DNA of 50,765 bases from Nitrospirota bacterium (lineage in GTDB: Bacteria; Nitrospirota; 9FT-COMBO-42-15; HDB-SIOI813), in NCBI GenBank assembly GCA_016212215.1, contig JACRGV010000077.1, forward strand, positions 1-50,765, written 5' to 3'. The notes beneath the pieces were generated by a model. It had not been told where the DNA came from. It made no database searches and saw only the letters and a program-made list of their open reading frames with translations. Below are positions 23,172 through 32,021 of this stretch, piece by piece; the first letter of the stretch is position 1, and every line of letters begins with the position of its first letter. The position numbers and the translations under genes were made by a program.

Positions 23172-24599
23172 CTACTTACTTGGTTTTATAAGCTGTTGTA
23201 CACACATATTTGCCTGTCTGGTTGCTTCTTCCTTCAAACCGAGTTGATCAGTTGTATCAGCCACTATCCTGAAATACCTGATTGCACTCCCGCAATCACC
23301 GGAATCCCTGTACCTCTGTGCGAGTTCCAATTGTATTGCAAGCCTCTCATCTCCTGTTGCAACATTTTCTACACTTTGCAGATGAGTCATGGCATTATTT
23401 TGATGCTGTAGGCTAACCTTTTTTGCATCTATAATGATTGCATCTTTCACATCCGGGCTTGCGGCTAAAGCAGCTGCGGCCTCAGCATTCTTTATTACCA
23501 TCCTTGCATTTGTATCTTCACTCTGTGCAGCTCTTACAGCAGAACTTACCTGAGGATTAGCAGAGTTGGCAAGGTCTACCGGTAATATAAAAAGCTGGAC
23601 ACCAGGGGCATGAACTTCTGAGGCCCCTGAACGGGTTATTAACTCCACATTAGTGTTAATAGTAGCACCCACATTAACATTAAAACTGCCTTGTTGAAGT
23701 ACAATAACGCCATTAGAAAGACCACCTGCGTTCAGTGCATTCTGAAGATTTTCATAAGGAAATACAAAAGAGCCGGTCTGTATCCACCATGCAAATGGGG
23801 CGTTACGGTTCACATAAATTGGCATCCTAGTGTAAAGCCTGGCCCTGTCAGTATCCCCCTGTGAACTCATCCTGTCCATCTGACATGGCGAGATGCGGCG
23901 CTGCGGTTCACTTGTATGGTACGACATAATATTGTTAAATGTCATGTTCACCTGATCCTGCTGTGTTGCATTTAAATTGGCATAAGTCGTACCAAAATTG
24001 TTCTGTGCTATCTGATCCTTAGTCCATCCCGTATTATCCGTGAGGGTATCCGTGCATTCGTCCTGGTTAGTGCAGCATGGCTCATGTGTATGCATGAGGT
24101 TAAAGCTGTGCCCCATCTCATGGAGGATGCATGACGGTGTATTGCCGCACCACTGGTTCATCAGGATCATATTATTATTTGGCGGAAAGTCACTGCAGGC
24201 GCTGCTGGTTCCGCCGTTTATATAGATATTTAATGCATCGGTCCGCCAGTGATAAGTCGCTGGGCTGGCAATTGCCGCATTCCTGAGATTGCCGAGCTGT
24301 CCGCATGCATCTGCGCTATACCATTGGCTCAATCCTGACAGGTCTACAAACTCAATAGTATCAATACCGTATTCAGTAATCACCTCCCGAAGAATTGAGT
24401 CCCCCTGGTTTATTTCATTCCAGATTTCCGCATCCGTATTCAGATTCCCGAATCCAGGACGGTTACCATTAACATCAAGTATAAACTTCACGGAAATCCT
24501 AAGCGGCACTGCTGCCATTGAAGTATAGGCAACGGCTATTAAGGAAAGGCAGACCATGACGGTCAAAACATATTTCTGTATTTTTCTTGTTGATAACAT
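23172..24599 (-). CDS. Secreted metzincin-type metalloprotease (M43-like), copy 1, 475 aa
   Basis: Signal peptide with cleavage near SMA-AV (residue about 30). The zinc motif HEMGHSFNLMH at 160-170 is HExxHxxxxxH, and the Met-turn NNIMSYH follows at about 223-228, which points to the metzincin clan, nearest to pappalysin/cytophagalysin (M43). Cysteines at C151, C157 and CC around 175 suggest disulphides. Residues about 285-330 (FPYENLQNALNAGG, GVIVLQQGSFNV) look like one turn of a beta-helix. The last 80 residues are TPR-like (AIQLELAQRYRDSGDCGSAI). It follows the fibre-like gene by 42 bases, with AAAGGAGG upstream of the ATG. Confidence 0.82.
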   Translation of the reverse strand: MLSTRKIQKYVLTVMVCLSLIAVAYTSMAAVPLRISVKFILDVNGNRPGFGNLNTDAEIWNEINQGDSILREVITEYGIDTIEFVDLSGLSQWYSADACGQLGNLRNAAIASPATYHWRTDALNIYINGGTSSACSDFPPNNNMILMNQWCGNTPSCILHEMGHSFNLMHTHEPCCTNQDECTDTLTDNTGWTKDQIAQNNFGTTYANLNATQQDQVNMTFNNIMSYHTSEPQRRISPCQMDRMSSQGDTDRARLYTRMPIYVNRNAPFAWWIQTGSFVFPYENLQNALNAGGLSNGVIVLQQGSFNVNVGATINTNVELITRSGASEVHAPGVQLFILPVDLANSANPQVSSAVRAAQSEDTNARMVIKNAEAAAALAASPDVKDAIIIDAKKVSLQHQNNAMTHLQSVENVATGDERLAIQLELAQRYRDSGDCGSAIRYFRIVADTTDQLGLKEEATRQANMCVQQLIKPSK

Positions 24600-24641
24600 T
24601 TGTTATTTACCTCCTTTCTCTCAAAAAGGGGAAAAGCCTGA

Positions 24642-26810
24642 TTATTGTAATGAAACCAATACCAGTACAAGTCCCTTCCCTTCAGTCAATGTTGACATTG
24701 CCTTTCCTATTATTGCACCCTGTGCCTTATTATAATCTGTGACCTTCATGGCATGTCCGGGGGTATCTGATGTTGTTAACAGGTCTCCCGGTTTTACAGC
24801 CCCGTAAGATGCGTCAACATAAGTATAGACACGGCCGGTTAAAGCCACAGGAGCAGAGTTTTTCTCCGTTATCCCCTGTTTTTCCATTACAACTCCGGGG
24901 TCAAGCCCGTTCGCACCGCTGATGACACCTGCAACAGTCTGGTCATATCTTTTATCCGCAACCCTGAGTTCTCCCGGATGTTCAACATCAATCGCCATGA
25001 CCATTCCCGGCCTGATTGCATCATTGTCCTTAATATTAAACGGCTCTGCAAGGTCTGCACCACCTGTGATATGAAGGGCACCTACGTAAAGATGCATATA
25101 TAAGCCTGAACCGGGATTGTATAATGCAACATTTGTTATTGCACTATTTAGACTCCCTATCTGCACATCGCTTCCCCATCCATCACCGCCTATATATGCC
25201 TGCTCATTGCCTCCTCCATCTACCCTCATAAAAGATCCGGCCACATGTAATTTCTGTGCAGGAGCAGATGTCCCTATACCGACGTTTCCACCGGTATTTA
25301 AGAAAATCCTATTAAATCCCTTAACTTCTAATGCATCATCCTGACCGGTCATCTCTCCAATTGCAACATAATCCCCATCACCGAAGCGTATCCTCTTTTC
25401 AACTGTAGTATCTACTGCATAAGCCCCAACCCTGATGCTGCCGCCGTTGCTAGCTGAGCTTTTTACGTTTAAATTTGAATCAGGATATGTATTTGCACCA
25501 ACGCTTAACATCCCTTTATGATATGCATTTCCTGCAGCATCAAAGGAGTGGGCCATGCTTGCATTATCAATACTTGAACAGTTTCCGCCGCCGCAGGAGT
25601 CTCCCCAGATAGAAAATTTGTCAACAGCATCATCAAGGATATAAAGCCTGAGATCTGAATCTGTACCTACAGTGTTTGTAGGCAGTAAAAATGCTGCATC
25701 ATTATACATAAATCCGGGAGCCAGAGTTGTTCCGCCTGTTGGGGTAAATCCACCCTGAAAGAATATCCGGCCATTAACATCCAATGTATCACGAGGTGTT
25801 ATCGTTCCGACACCGACCCTCGAATCGGAAACAGTTAGTACATCATTGATCCCGCCGCCGAGTATCAACCTATTGGTACCTCCATGTGAGCGAATTCTTA
25901 CATCACCGGCTCCGCCGCCGGCCGTTGCAATTCCTATTTTTAACCTGTAAAGGCTATCACCAATCTTTAAGTCTCCCTCTGTGTTGGTAAGATCCCAGAA
26001 GCCGCCTGCAATATGAAGAAAGGTATCCGGTGTAACACCAAGTCCGATACGGCTGATATTTAGTGCCGCCAATGATGAAATGTCCGTACCGGTTATTGAG
26101 CCATCAGCAATGGCTGCTGAATCAATGGCGCCGGGAAGGATGTGGTTACTTTGTATTGCACTATTGCTTATCTGACCTGGCCCTACTGCTGCCGGGGCAA
26201 TCTTTGTACTGTCTACTGCATTAGCAGCAATCTTTGCAGTAGTTACCGCATTGTCGGCAATCATTGCGGCAGTAACCTTAGTAAGGGCCGGGCTTGTTGA
26301 ATTTGTAGGGCCGTCAATTACAAGGCCACCTGAATCCTTTGTAGTTACGGAAACATACTGTGCAACTGTAACACCGTTATTTACTGTATCGCCTATCATA
26401 AGCCTTATCTTTGTATTTGCCGCCACATTAGGCGGGGTAAGTGCAGAAACAGTATATGTCAGTGTCTGCCCTGTTGCAGGAAGACCTGTTATTGATATAC
26501 CCCCTGCCCCTATATTAGCCGTTTCTATCAGTTTTGCGTTTCCTAAGTTAAAATTGGCAGGGAATTTTGCCTCTATCTTCTTTATTGCACCGGCAGTACC
26601 TGTATTAAATGCAATAGTATAGTATCCTTTTGCATATATAATATTGTTTGACGGCATTGCCTGTACAGATGTCAGCGGGGCCAACGGTACAATATCTACA
26701 ACAGCAGTATCCGGTGCCACCTCCTGTGCCATAACCCGATCAGCAGAAAATGTGAACGCTGAAAAAGCAATTAATGAAATTGACAATGTTTTAAGTAATT
26801 TGTGATTCAT
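24642..26810 (-). CDS. Fibre-like secreted surface protein, copy 1, 722 aa
   Basis: Signal peptide 1-28 (cleavage after VMAQ). Residues 35-165 form a beta-rich head shared with copy 2. A run of AAMIADNAVTTAKIAANAV-type repeats (about 180-240) looks like the coiled or beta-solenoid shaft of trimeric tail fibres. The central part has several VGIGT-x-P-x-x-LHVAG motifs seen in phage-tail- and adhesin-like proteins. The C-terminal about 150 residues (AEPFNIKDNDAIRPGMVMAI, GDLLTTSDTPGHAMKVTD, GKAMSTLTEGKGLVLVLVSL) are conserved and may be an assembly or attachment domain. I found no S74 chaperone motif. Role inferred as adhesin or appendage. Confidence 0.72.
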   Translation of the reverse strand: MNHKLLKTLSISLIAFSAFTFSADRVMAQEVAPDTAVVDIVPLAPLTSVQAMPSNNIIYAKGYYTIAFNTGTAGAIKKIEAKFPANFNLGNAKLIETANIGAGGISITGLPATGQTLTYTVSALTPPNVAANTKIRLMIGDTVNNGVTVAQYVSVTTKDSGGLVIDGPTNSTSPALTKVTAAMIADNAVTTAKIAANAVDSTKIAPAAVGPGQISNSAIQSNHILPGAIDSAAIADGSITGTDISSLAALNISRIGLGVTPDTFLHIAGGFWDLTNTEGDLKIGDSLYRLKIGIATAGGGAGDVRIRSHGGTNRLILGGGINDVLTVSDSRVGVGTITPRDTLDVNGRIFFQGGFTPTGGTTLAPGFMYNDAAFLLPTNTVGTDSDLRLYILDDAVDKFSIWGDSCGGGNCSSIDNASMAHSFDAAGNAYHKGMLSVGANTYPDSNLNVKSSASNGGSIRVGAYAVDTTVEKRIRFGDGDYVAIGEMTGQDDALEVKGFNRIFLNTGGNVGIGTSAPAQKLHVAGSFMRVDGGGNEQAYIGGDGWGSDVQIGSLNSAITNVALYNPGSGLYMHLYVGALHITGGADLAEPFNIKDNDAIRPGMVMAIDVEHPGELRVADKRYDQTVAGVISGANGLDPGVVMEKQGITEKNSAPVALTGRVYTYVDASYGAVKPGDLLTTSDTPGHAMKVTDYNKAQGAIIGKAMSTLTEGKGLVLVLVSLQ

Positions 26811-26845
26811 ATATTTTCCTCCTCCTCTCTTAAAACCATAAGTTG

Positions 26846-26890
26846 TTAAAGAATACCGGTTGATACAAGTTGTTTTTTTAATAGGGACAT
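26846..26890 (-). CDS. 14-aa leader ORF upstream of the fibre gene, copy 1
   Basis: ATG TCC ... TAA encodes MSLLKKQLVSTGIL and lies 35 bases before the fibre ATG. AAGGAGGTG directly abuts the ATG, closer than is usual. The duplicate at 31814-31858 encodes MSLLKRQLVSTGFL. Five of the seven base differences between the copies are third-position, which suggests the frame is or was translated. Confidence 0.5.
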   Translation of the reverse strand: MSLLKKQLVSTGIL

Positions 26891-27023
26891 CACCTCCTTG
26901 TAAAAATTATTTTTAAAACCGACCAATAAGACGCAAACATCAATGCGATGGTGTCTCGTTATTCTTAACCTAATAAAAAGATTGTCTCCTCACAGGCAGG
27001 CAAAGGGATTATTACGTTTCATA

Positions 27024-27052
27024 TTCATATCAAATTTCATTGTTTAAATCAA
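27024..27052 (-). promoter_or_regulatory. Candidate promoter of the fibre-protease unit, copy 1
   Basis: TTGATT (27052-27047), 17-base spacer, TATGAA (27029-27024), inside a block of about 90 bases that is essentially identical in both copies. Leader to the fibre ATG is about 205 bases. It holds the short ORF and a partly diverged stretch at about 26900-26975. Confidence 0.5.
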
Positions 27053-27142
27053 GAACTTTTTTGTCTGATTTTTTATAAAATGTAAGCCCAAAAATAAGCA
27101 TTTGCTTTTCCTGTCATATTATGTTATTTCATAATACCAAAT

Positions 27143-27712
27143 ATGGAGAACAATCAGAAACTAAAAGTATTTGAACCAAAACAAAAGACCGGCATTGTGG
27201 TTGTCATAACCGGAGACGGAAAAGGAAAGACTACGTCTGCATTTGGAATGGCCTTACGGGCGGCAGGCCATAACATGAAGGTCTGCATAATTCAGTTCAT
27301 AAAAGGGGACATGTACTCCGGCGAGATAGACGGGGTAAAGAGGCTTGCCCCTGATGTAGAACTTCATCTTACAGGAAAAGGGTTCGTCGGAATAATGGGC
27401 AATCCTCATTCCCATGAAGAACATAGGGCAAATGCACAGGAAGCAATATTACTTGCACACGACAAGATGTTATCAGGAAAATTTGATGTAACTATCCTTG
27501 ATGAGATAAATAATGCACTGAAGCTTGAACTGGTTGACCTTTCACAGATAACAGAGTTGATTGATGTTAAACCTTACTCTATGCATCTCATTCTCACAGG
27601 CAGGGATGCCCACCCTGAGGTAATAAAACGTGCACACACTGTCACTGAAATGAAAGATGTAAAACACGCATTAAGTCAGGGAATAGAGCCACAAAAAGGG
27701 ATTGATTTCTGA
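27143..27712 (+). CDS. cobO: Cob(I)yrinic acid a,c-diamide adenosyltransferase CobO/BtuR, 189 aa
   Basis: Transfers the adenosyl group of ATP to cobalt in corrinoids. P-loop GDGKGKTTSAFGMALRA starts at residue 24, followed by KVCIIQFIKGD, VTILDEINNAL and LILTGRDAHPEVIKRAHTVT, all typical of CobO. Length is normal. It stands alone between the two copies of the duplication, on the opposite strand to them; no other cobalamin gene is nearby. Confidence 0.95.
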   Translation: MENNQKLKVFEPKQKTGIVVVITGDGKGKTTSAFGMALRAAGHNMKVCIIQFIKGDMYSGEIDGVKRLAPDVELHLTGKGFVGIMGNPHSHEEHRANAQEAILLAHDKMLSGKFDVTILDEINNALKLELVDLSQITELIDVKPYSMHLILTGRDAHPEVIKRAHTVTEMKDVKHALSQGIEPQKGIDF

Positions 27713-27731
27713 TAATCATTTAAAAATAACA

Positions 27732-27882
27732 AGAGATATCATTTGTCGGCAATCCTGAGGAAGAACGCCTTATGTAGGAAGGTAAATACCGTCAGGAGAT
27801 TGCAGAATCCATATTTGACGGCATCGAGGAATATCTTGAGGCCATACCATTATTAGCCTCTCCAAAAGAAGCCCGGAAATAA
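27732..27882 (+). pseudogene. Duplicated amiC 3' fragment
   Basis: Copies the last 151 bases of amiC (22912-23062) with a handful of substitutions. One turns TAT into TAG (CTTATGTAGGAAGG), interrupting the frame. It carries no start and is a by-product of the duplication. Confidence 0.92.
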
Positions 27883-27991
27883 AACTATTTGATAAAATGA
27901 GGCTGTCATTCCCACTTTCGCCCACTTTAGTAGGAATGACATTTGTTTTCTTGCCTCTTACTTCTAACATCTAACTTCTTATTTCTATTCA

Positions 27992-29419
27992 CTACTTACT
28001 TGGTTTTATAAGCTGTTGTACACACATATTTGCCTGACGGGTTGCTTCTTCCTTCAAACCAGGTTGATCAGTTGTATCAGCCACTATCCTGAAATACCTG
28101 ATTGCACTCCCGCAATCACCGGAATCCCTGTGCCGCTGGGCGAGTTCCAATTGTATTGCAAGTTTTTCATCTCCAGTTGCAACATTTTCTGCATTTTGCA
28201 GATGCGTCATGGCATTAATGAGATGCTGTGCACTCACCTTTTGTGCGTCTATAATGATTGCACCTTTAGCTTCAGGAGTTGCAGCTAAAGAAGCTGCTGG
28301 CTCAGCATTCTTAATGACCATCCTAGCACTTGTATCCTCACTCTGGGCTGCACTTACCGCCGCACTTACCTGAGGATTACTGGAATTTGCTAAATCTACA
28401 GGTAAGGTATAAAGCTGGACGCCGGGGGCATAAACTGCTGAAGGCCCGGAACGGGTTATAATCTCAACATTGGTATTAATAGTCGCTCCCAGGTTAACGT
28501 TAAAACTACCCTGTTGTAATACAAACGCCATACTTGAATAACCGCCTGCGTTCAGTGCATTCTGGAAATTTTCATAGGGGAATACAAAGGATCCGTCCTG
28601 TATCAACCATGCCCAGGGGGCAAAACGATTTACATAAATCGGTATCCTTGTGTAAAGCCTCCACCTGTCAGCATACCCCTGTGAACTCACCCTGTCCATC
28701 TGACAAGGAGAGATGCGGCGCTGGGGTTCATCAGTATGGTATGACATTATATTGTTATACGTCATATTCACCTGGTCCTGCTGTCCCGCTGTCAGATTGG
28801 CAAACGTTGTACCAAAGTTATTCTGTGACATCTGATCTTTAGTCCATCCTGAATTATCAGATAGAGTATCACTGCATCCGTCGCTCCCGCCGCCTTCATG
28901 CGTGTGCATGAGATTGAGGCTGTGCCCCATCTCATGAAGGGTACATGAGGGTGTATTACCGCACCATTGATTCATAAGTATCATATTATTATTAGGAGGA
29001 AAATCACTGATAGCAGAACTTGTTCCACCGTTGATATAGATATTTAATGCATCAGTTCGCCAGTGGTAAGTTACAGGATCAGCTATTGCAGCATTCCTGA
29101 CCGCATCTCTTCCTGCTGTTGTAGCAGCACTTGTACTATACCATTGACTCAATCCCGACAGGTCTACAAACTCAACCGTATCAATGCTGTATTCAGTAAG
29201 AACCTCCCGCAGTATTGAAACCCCCTGATTTATTTCATTCCATATTTCCGTATCCGTATTCATGTTCCCGGCTGCAGGGCGGTTACCGTTTGCATCAAGT
29301 ATGAACTTGACGGAAATCCTGAGCGGTATTGCGGCCATTGCAGTATATGAAGTTGCAACAAAGAAAAGGCAAACCAGCACGGGCAATATTGATATTAGTA
29401 ATCTTCTCGTTGATAACAT
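27992..29419 (-). CDS. Secreted metzincin-type metalloprotease (M43-like), copy 2, 475 aa
   Basis: Paralogue of the 23172-24599 product with the same length. It keeps HEMGHSLNLMH (162-172), NIMSYH, the beta-helix-like segment and the TPR-like tail. The clearest differences are in the signal peptide, in residues 96-110, and after the zinc motif, where the copy 1 CC-x4-C cluster is replaced by a GGGSDGCSD stretch, so disulphide pairing differs. Active-site conservation implies both are functional. It lies 40 bases after its fibre gene. Confidence 0.82.
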   Translation of the reverse strand: MLSTRRLLISILPVLVCLFFVATSYTAMAAIPLRISVKFILDANGNRPAAGNMNTDTEIWNEINQGVSILREVLTEYSIDTVEFVDLSGLSQWYSTSAATTAGRDAVRNAAIADPVTYHWRTDALNIYINGGTSSAISDFPPNNNMILMNQWCGNTPSCTLHEMGHSLNLMHTHEGGGSDGCSDTLSDNSGWTKDQMSQNNFGTTFANLTAGQQDQVNMTYNNIMSYHTDEPQRRISPCQMDRVSSQGYADRWRLYTRIPIYVNRFAPWAWLIQDGSFVFPYENFQNALNAGGYSSMAFVLQQGSFNVNLGATINTNVEIITRSGPSAVYAPGVQLYTLPVDLANSSNPQVSAAVSAAQSEDTSARMVIKNAEPAASLAATPEAKGAIIIDAQKVSAQHLINAMTHLQNAENVATGDEKLAIQLELAQRHRDSGDCGSAIRYFRIVADTTDQPGLKEEATRQANMCVQQLIKPSK

Positions 29420-29459
29420 CTGTTTTTACCTCCTTTCTCTCAGCAAGGAAAAAGCCTGA

Positions 29460-31778
29460 TTATTGTAATGAAACCAATACCAGTACAAGTCCCTTCCCTT
29501 CAGTCAATGTTGACATTGCCTTTCCTATTATCGCACCCTGTGCCTTATTATAATCTGTGACCTTCATGGCATGTCCGGGGGTATCTGATGTTGTTAAAAG
29601 GTCTCCCGGTTTTACCACCCCGTAAGATGCATCAACATAAGTATAGACACGGCCGGTTAAAGCAACGGGTGCTGAGTTTTTGTCCGTCATCCCATCTTTT
29701 ACCATAACAACTCCGGGGTTAAGCCCGTTTGCACCGCTTATGACACCTGCAACAGTGTGGTCATAGCTTCTATCTGCAATCCTGAGTTCTCCAGGATGTT
29801 CTACATCAATGGCCATTACCATTCCAGGCATTATTGCATCATTGTCTTTAACATCGAAAGGTTCAGCAATGTCTGCCCCTCCGATTATCCTGATTGCACC
29901 AACCTCAATAACGGGTTCCAAAGTATCTCCACCGCCTGGAGAATCCCTGAAGTGGAATGTGTTATTGCTGTAATAAATCTGGTCTTCTGAAAATCCCGGA
30001 TGACCAAAGGATATTACATTCCCTCCCTGTACCTCAGGCCTGGCAGGATATGAATTCGGGAAGAATAACCCTCCCTGTGATGTATCTAAATATATTCCAG
30101 TCCTGGCCTTTATATCCATCGCATCATCTTTTCCTACCTGTTCTCCAATTGCTACATAATCCCCGTCACCGAAACGTATCCTTTTTTCAACTGACGTATC
30201 TACCGCATTTCCTCCCACTCTAATTGAACCATAATTATTAAACATATATTTTACATTAAGCGTAGAGTCAGGGGCTGTTTCACCAATACCGACATTACCA
30301 TTCCTTGTGATGGTGAGAAGGTCACCGTTTACCTCTGTCCAGAATCTTGCACTGCCGTCAGGATTGTACCAGACATATCTGTCGCCGGCAGCTACTAAAC
30401 TGGGCCATGATGTTAGGCTACGTTTTACAAAAGATAACTCAGCCATACTACCGCTTGCAACAACTCTGCCGGTTGCCGGAGATACCCCGAATAGCCCCAC
30501 ATTTAACGCACCAGAGACTACTCCTGAGAGAGTAAGACCATTTGCATAAAGATTCATATAATTTCCACTGGTTGCGTTATATAATGCAACATTAGTGACG
30601 CCTAAGTTCAGGCTGCCTAACTGAACATCACTGCCTGCACCATCTCCGCCCAGATATGCCTGCTCACCTCCAGCTCCGTCCACTCTCAGAAATGCCCCTG
30701 CTACGTGTAGTTTTTGTGATGGGGAAGTTGTGCCAATACCAACATTGCCGCTCACCGCTAACGACCCTAATGTACCTACCCCGGTTATATTTGGATAACT
30801 CCCGGCAGCTAAGTCAACATTACTTATCCCGGCATCAGCTATATCTGTAGAATCAACACATCCGGTACATACAACATCAGAAGCAGTACCGCCTGTATTA
30901 TCAATTCCATCTGCAAAGCCGGCAGGTACGCTTTTCAGCTTTGTCCAGTCCACCGGATTAGTTACCGTGTTAATAGTTCCCGCTGTATTTAACTCTGCCT
31001 CTGTAAAATATCTACCATCATGGTCAGCACTAAGCTTATGTGCATCTAATTCAGCCTGTGTGGCAGGATCAAATGCTAAATCAGCAATACTAACCTGTCC
31101 ATCAAGGATGTGGTTACTTTGTATTGCACCATTGCTTATCTGACCTGGCCCCACTGCTGCCGGAGCAATCTTTGTTCCATCTACTGCATTGGCAGCAATC
31201 TTTGCAGTAGTTACTGCATTGTCGGCTATCATTGCGGCAGTAACCTTAGTAAGGGCCGGATTTGTTGATGTATTAGGTCCATCAATTACAAGACCCCCTG
31301 AATCCTTCGTTGTTACGGAAACTGACTGTGCAACTGTAACACCGTTATTTATTATATCGCCTATCATAAGCCGTATCTTTGTTCCTGCCGGTACATTCGG
31401 CGGGGTAAGTGCAGAAATAGTATACGTCAGTGTTTGCCCGGTTGCCGGTAGACCTGATATTAATATGCCCCCTGCCCCTATATTAGCCGTTTCTATCAGT
31501 TTTGCGTTTCCTAAGTTAAAATTGGCAGGGAATGTTGCTTCTATCTTCTTTATTGCACCGGCCGTAGCTGTATTTAATGCAATAGTATAGTATCCTTTTG
31601 TATATATAATATTGTTTGACGGAACTGCCTGTACCGATGTAAGCGGGGCCAACGGAAGAATATCTACAACAGCGGCATCCGGAGCAGCCTCCTGTGCAAT
31701 GACACGATCAGCAGAAAATGTGAAAGCTGAAAAAGCAATTAATGAAATTGACAATGTTTTAATTAAAGTGTGCTTCAT
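29460..31778 (-). CDS. Fibre-like secreted surface protein, copy 2, 772 aa
   Basis: Paralogue of the 24642-26810 product. The first about 230 and last about 150 residues correspond closely, including the signal peptide and the GDLLTTSDTPGHAMKVTD end. The centre differs: it carries ATQAELDAHKLSADHDGRYF (a phage-tail-fibre-like phrase), then the RVDG-x-G-x-EQAY-x-GGDG cassette, an insert with ELSFVKRSLTSWPSLVAAGD, and then the SIRVGGNAVDTSVEKRIRFG cassette. In copy 1 these two cassettes are in the reverse order. The insert and order change account for the greater length. Confidence 0.72.
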   Translation of the reverse strand: MKHTLIKTLSISLIAFSAFTFSADRVIAQEAAPDAAVVDILPLAPLTSVQAVPSNNIIYTKGYYTIALNTATAGAIKKIEATFPANFNLGNAKLIETANIGAGGILISGLPATGQTLTYTISALTPPNVPAGTKIRLMIGDIINNGVTVAQSVSVTTKDSGGLVIDGPNTSTNPALTKVTAAMIADNAVTTAKIAANAVDGTKIAPAAVGPGQISNGAIQSNHILDGQVSIADLAFDPATQAELDAHKLSADHDGRYFTEAELNTAGTINTVTNPVDWTKLKSVPAGFADGIDNTGGTASDVVCTGCVDSTDIADAGISNVDLAAGSYPNITGVGTLGSLAVSGNVGIGTTSPSQKLHVAGAFLRVDGAGGEQAYLGGDGAGSDVQLGSLNLGVTNVALYNATSGNYMNLYANGLTLSGVVSGALNVGLFGVSPATGRVVASGSMAELSFVKRSLTSWPSLVAAGDRYVWYNPDGSARFWTEVNGDLLTITRNGNVGIGETAPDSTLNVKYMFNNYGSIRVGGNAVDTSVEKRIRFGDGDYVAIGEQVGKDDAMDIKARTGIYLDTSQGGLFFPNSYPARPEVQGGNVISFGHPGFSEDQIYYSNNTFHFRDSPGGGDTLEPVIEVGAIRIIGGADIAEPFDVKDNDAIMPGMVMAIDVEHPGELRIADRSYDHTVAGVISGANGLNPGVVMVKDGMTDKNSAPVALTGRVYTYVDASYGVVKPGDLLTTSDTPGHAMKVTDYNKAQGAIIGKAMSTLTEGKGLVLVLVSLQ

Positions 31779-31813
31779 ATATTTATCTCCTCCTCTCTCA
31801 GAACCATAAGTTG

Positions 31814-31858
31814 TTAAAGAAACCCTGTTGAAACAAGTTGCCTTTTTAATAGAGACAT
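31814..31858 (-). CDS. 14-aa leader ORF upstream of the fibre gene, copy 2
   Basis: Encodes MSLLKRQLVSTGFL, with GAGGAGGTG abutting the ATG; the fibre ATG (31778) follows 35 bases after the stop. See the copy at 26846-26890. Confidence 0.5.
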   Translation of the reverse strand: MSLLKRQLVSTGFL

Positions 31859-31992
31859 CACCTCCTCAAAAAGAATTATTTTGAAAACTGAACAATCAGA
31901 CACAAACAGGACATGTAATCGTCTCGTTGCACTAAACCTAATAAAAAGGATTGTCTCCTCACAGGCAGGCAAAGGGGTTATTACGTTTCATA

Positions 31993-32021
31993 TTCATATC
32001 AAATTTCATTGTTTAAATCAA
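31993..32021 (-). promoter_or_regulatory. Candidate promoter of the fibre-protease unit, copy 2
   Basis: TTGATT (32021-32016), 17-base spacer, TATGAA (31998-31993), as in copy 1. Confidence 0.5.

Larger units (their letters stand above)
22912..27120. repeat. Large segmental duplication, copy 1
   Basis: From AGAGATATCATTTGTC inside amiC to the CTGTCATATT before cobO, this 4.2 kb segment recurs at 27732-32087. It holds the amiC 3' end, terminator, metalloprotease gene, fibre-like gene, leader ORF and promoter. Non-coding flanks are close to identical while gene interiors have diverged. Confidence 0.92.

Noticed and set aside
26895-27000. c-di-GMP or other known riboswitch in the fibre leader
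   Set aside because: I could not match any conserved riboswitch core; the two copies also differ here by indels that would disrupt a shared fold.
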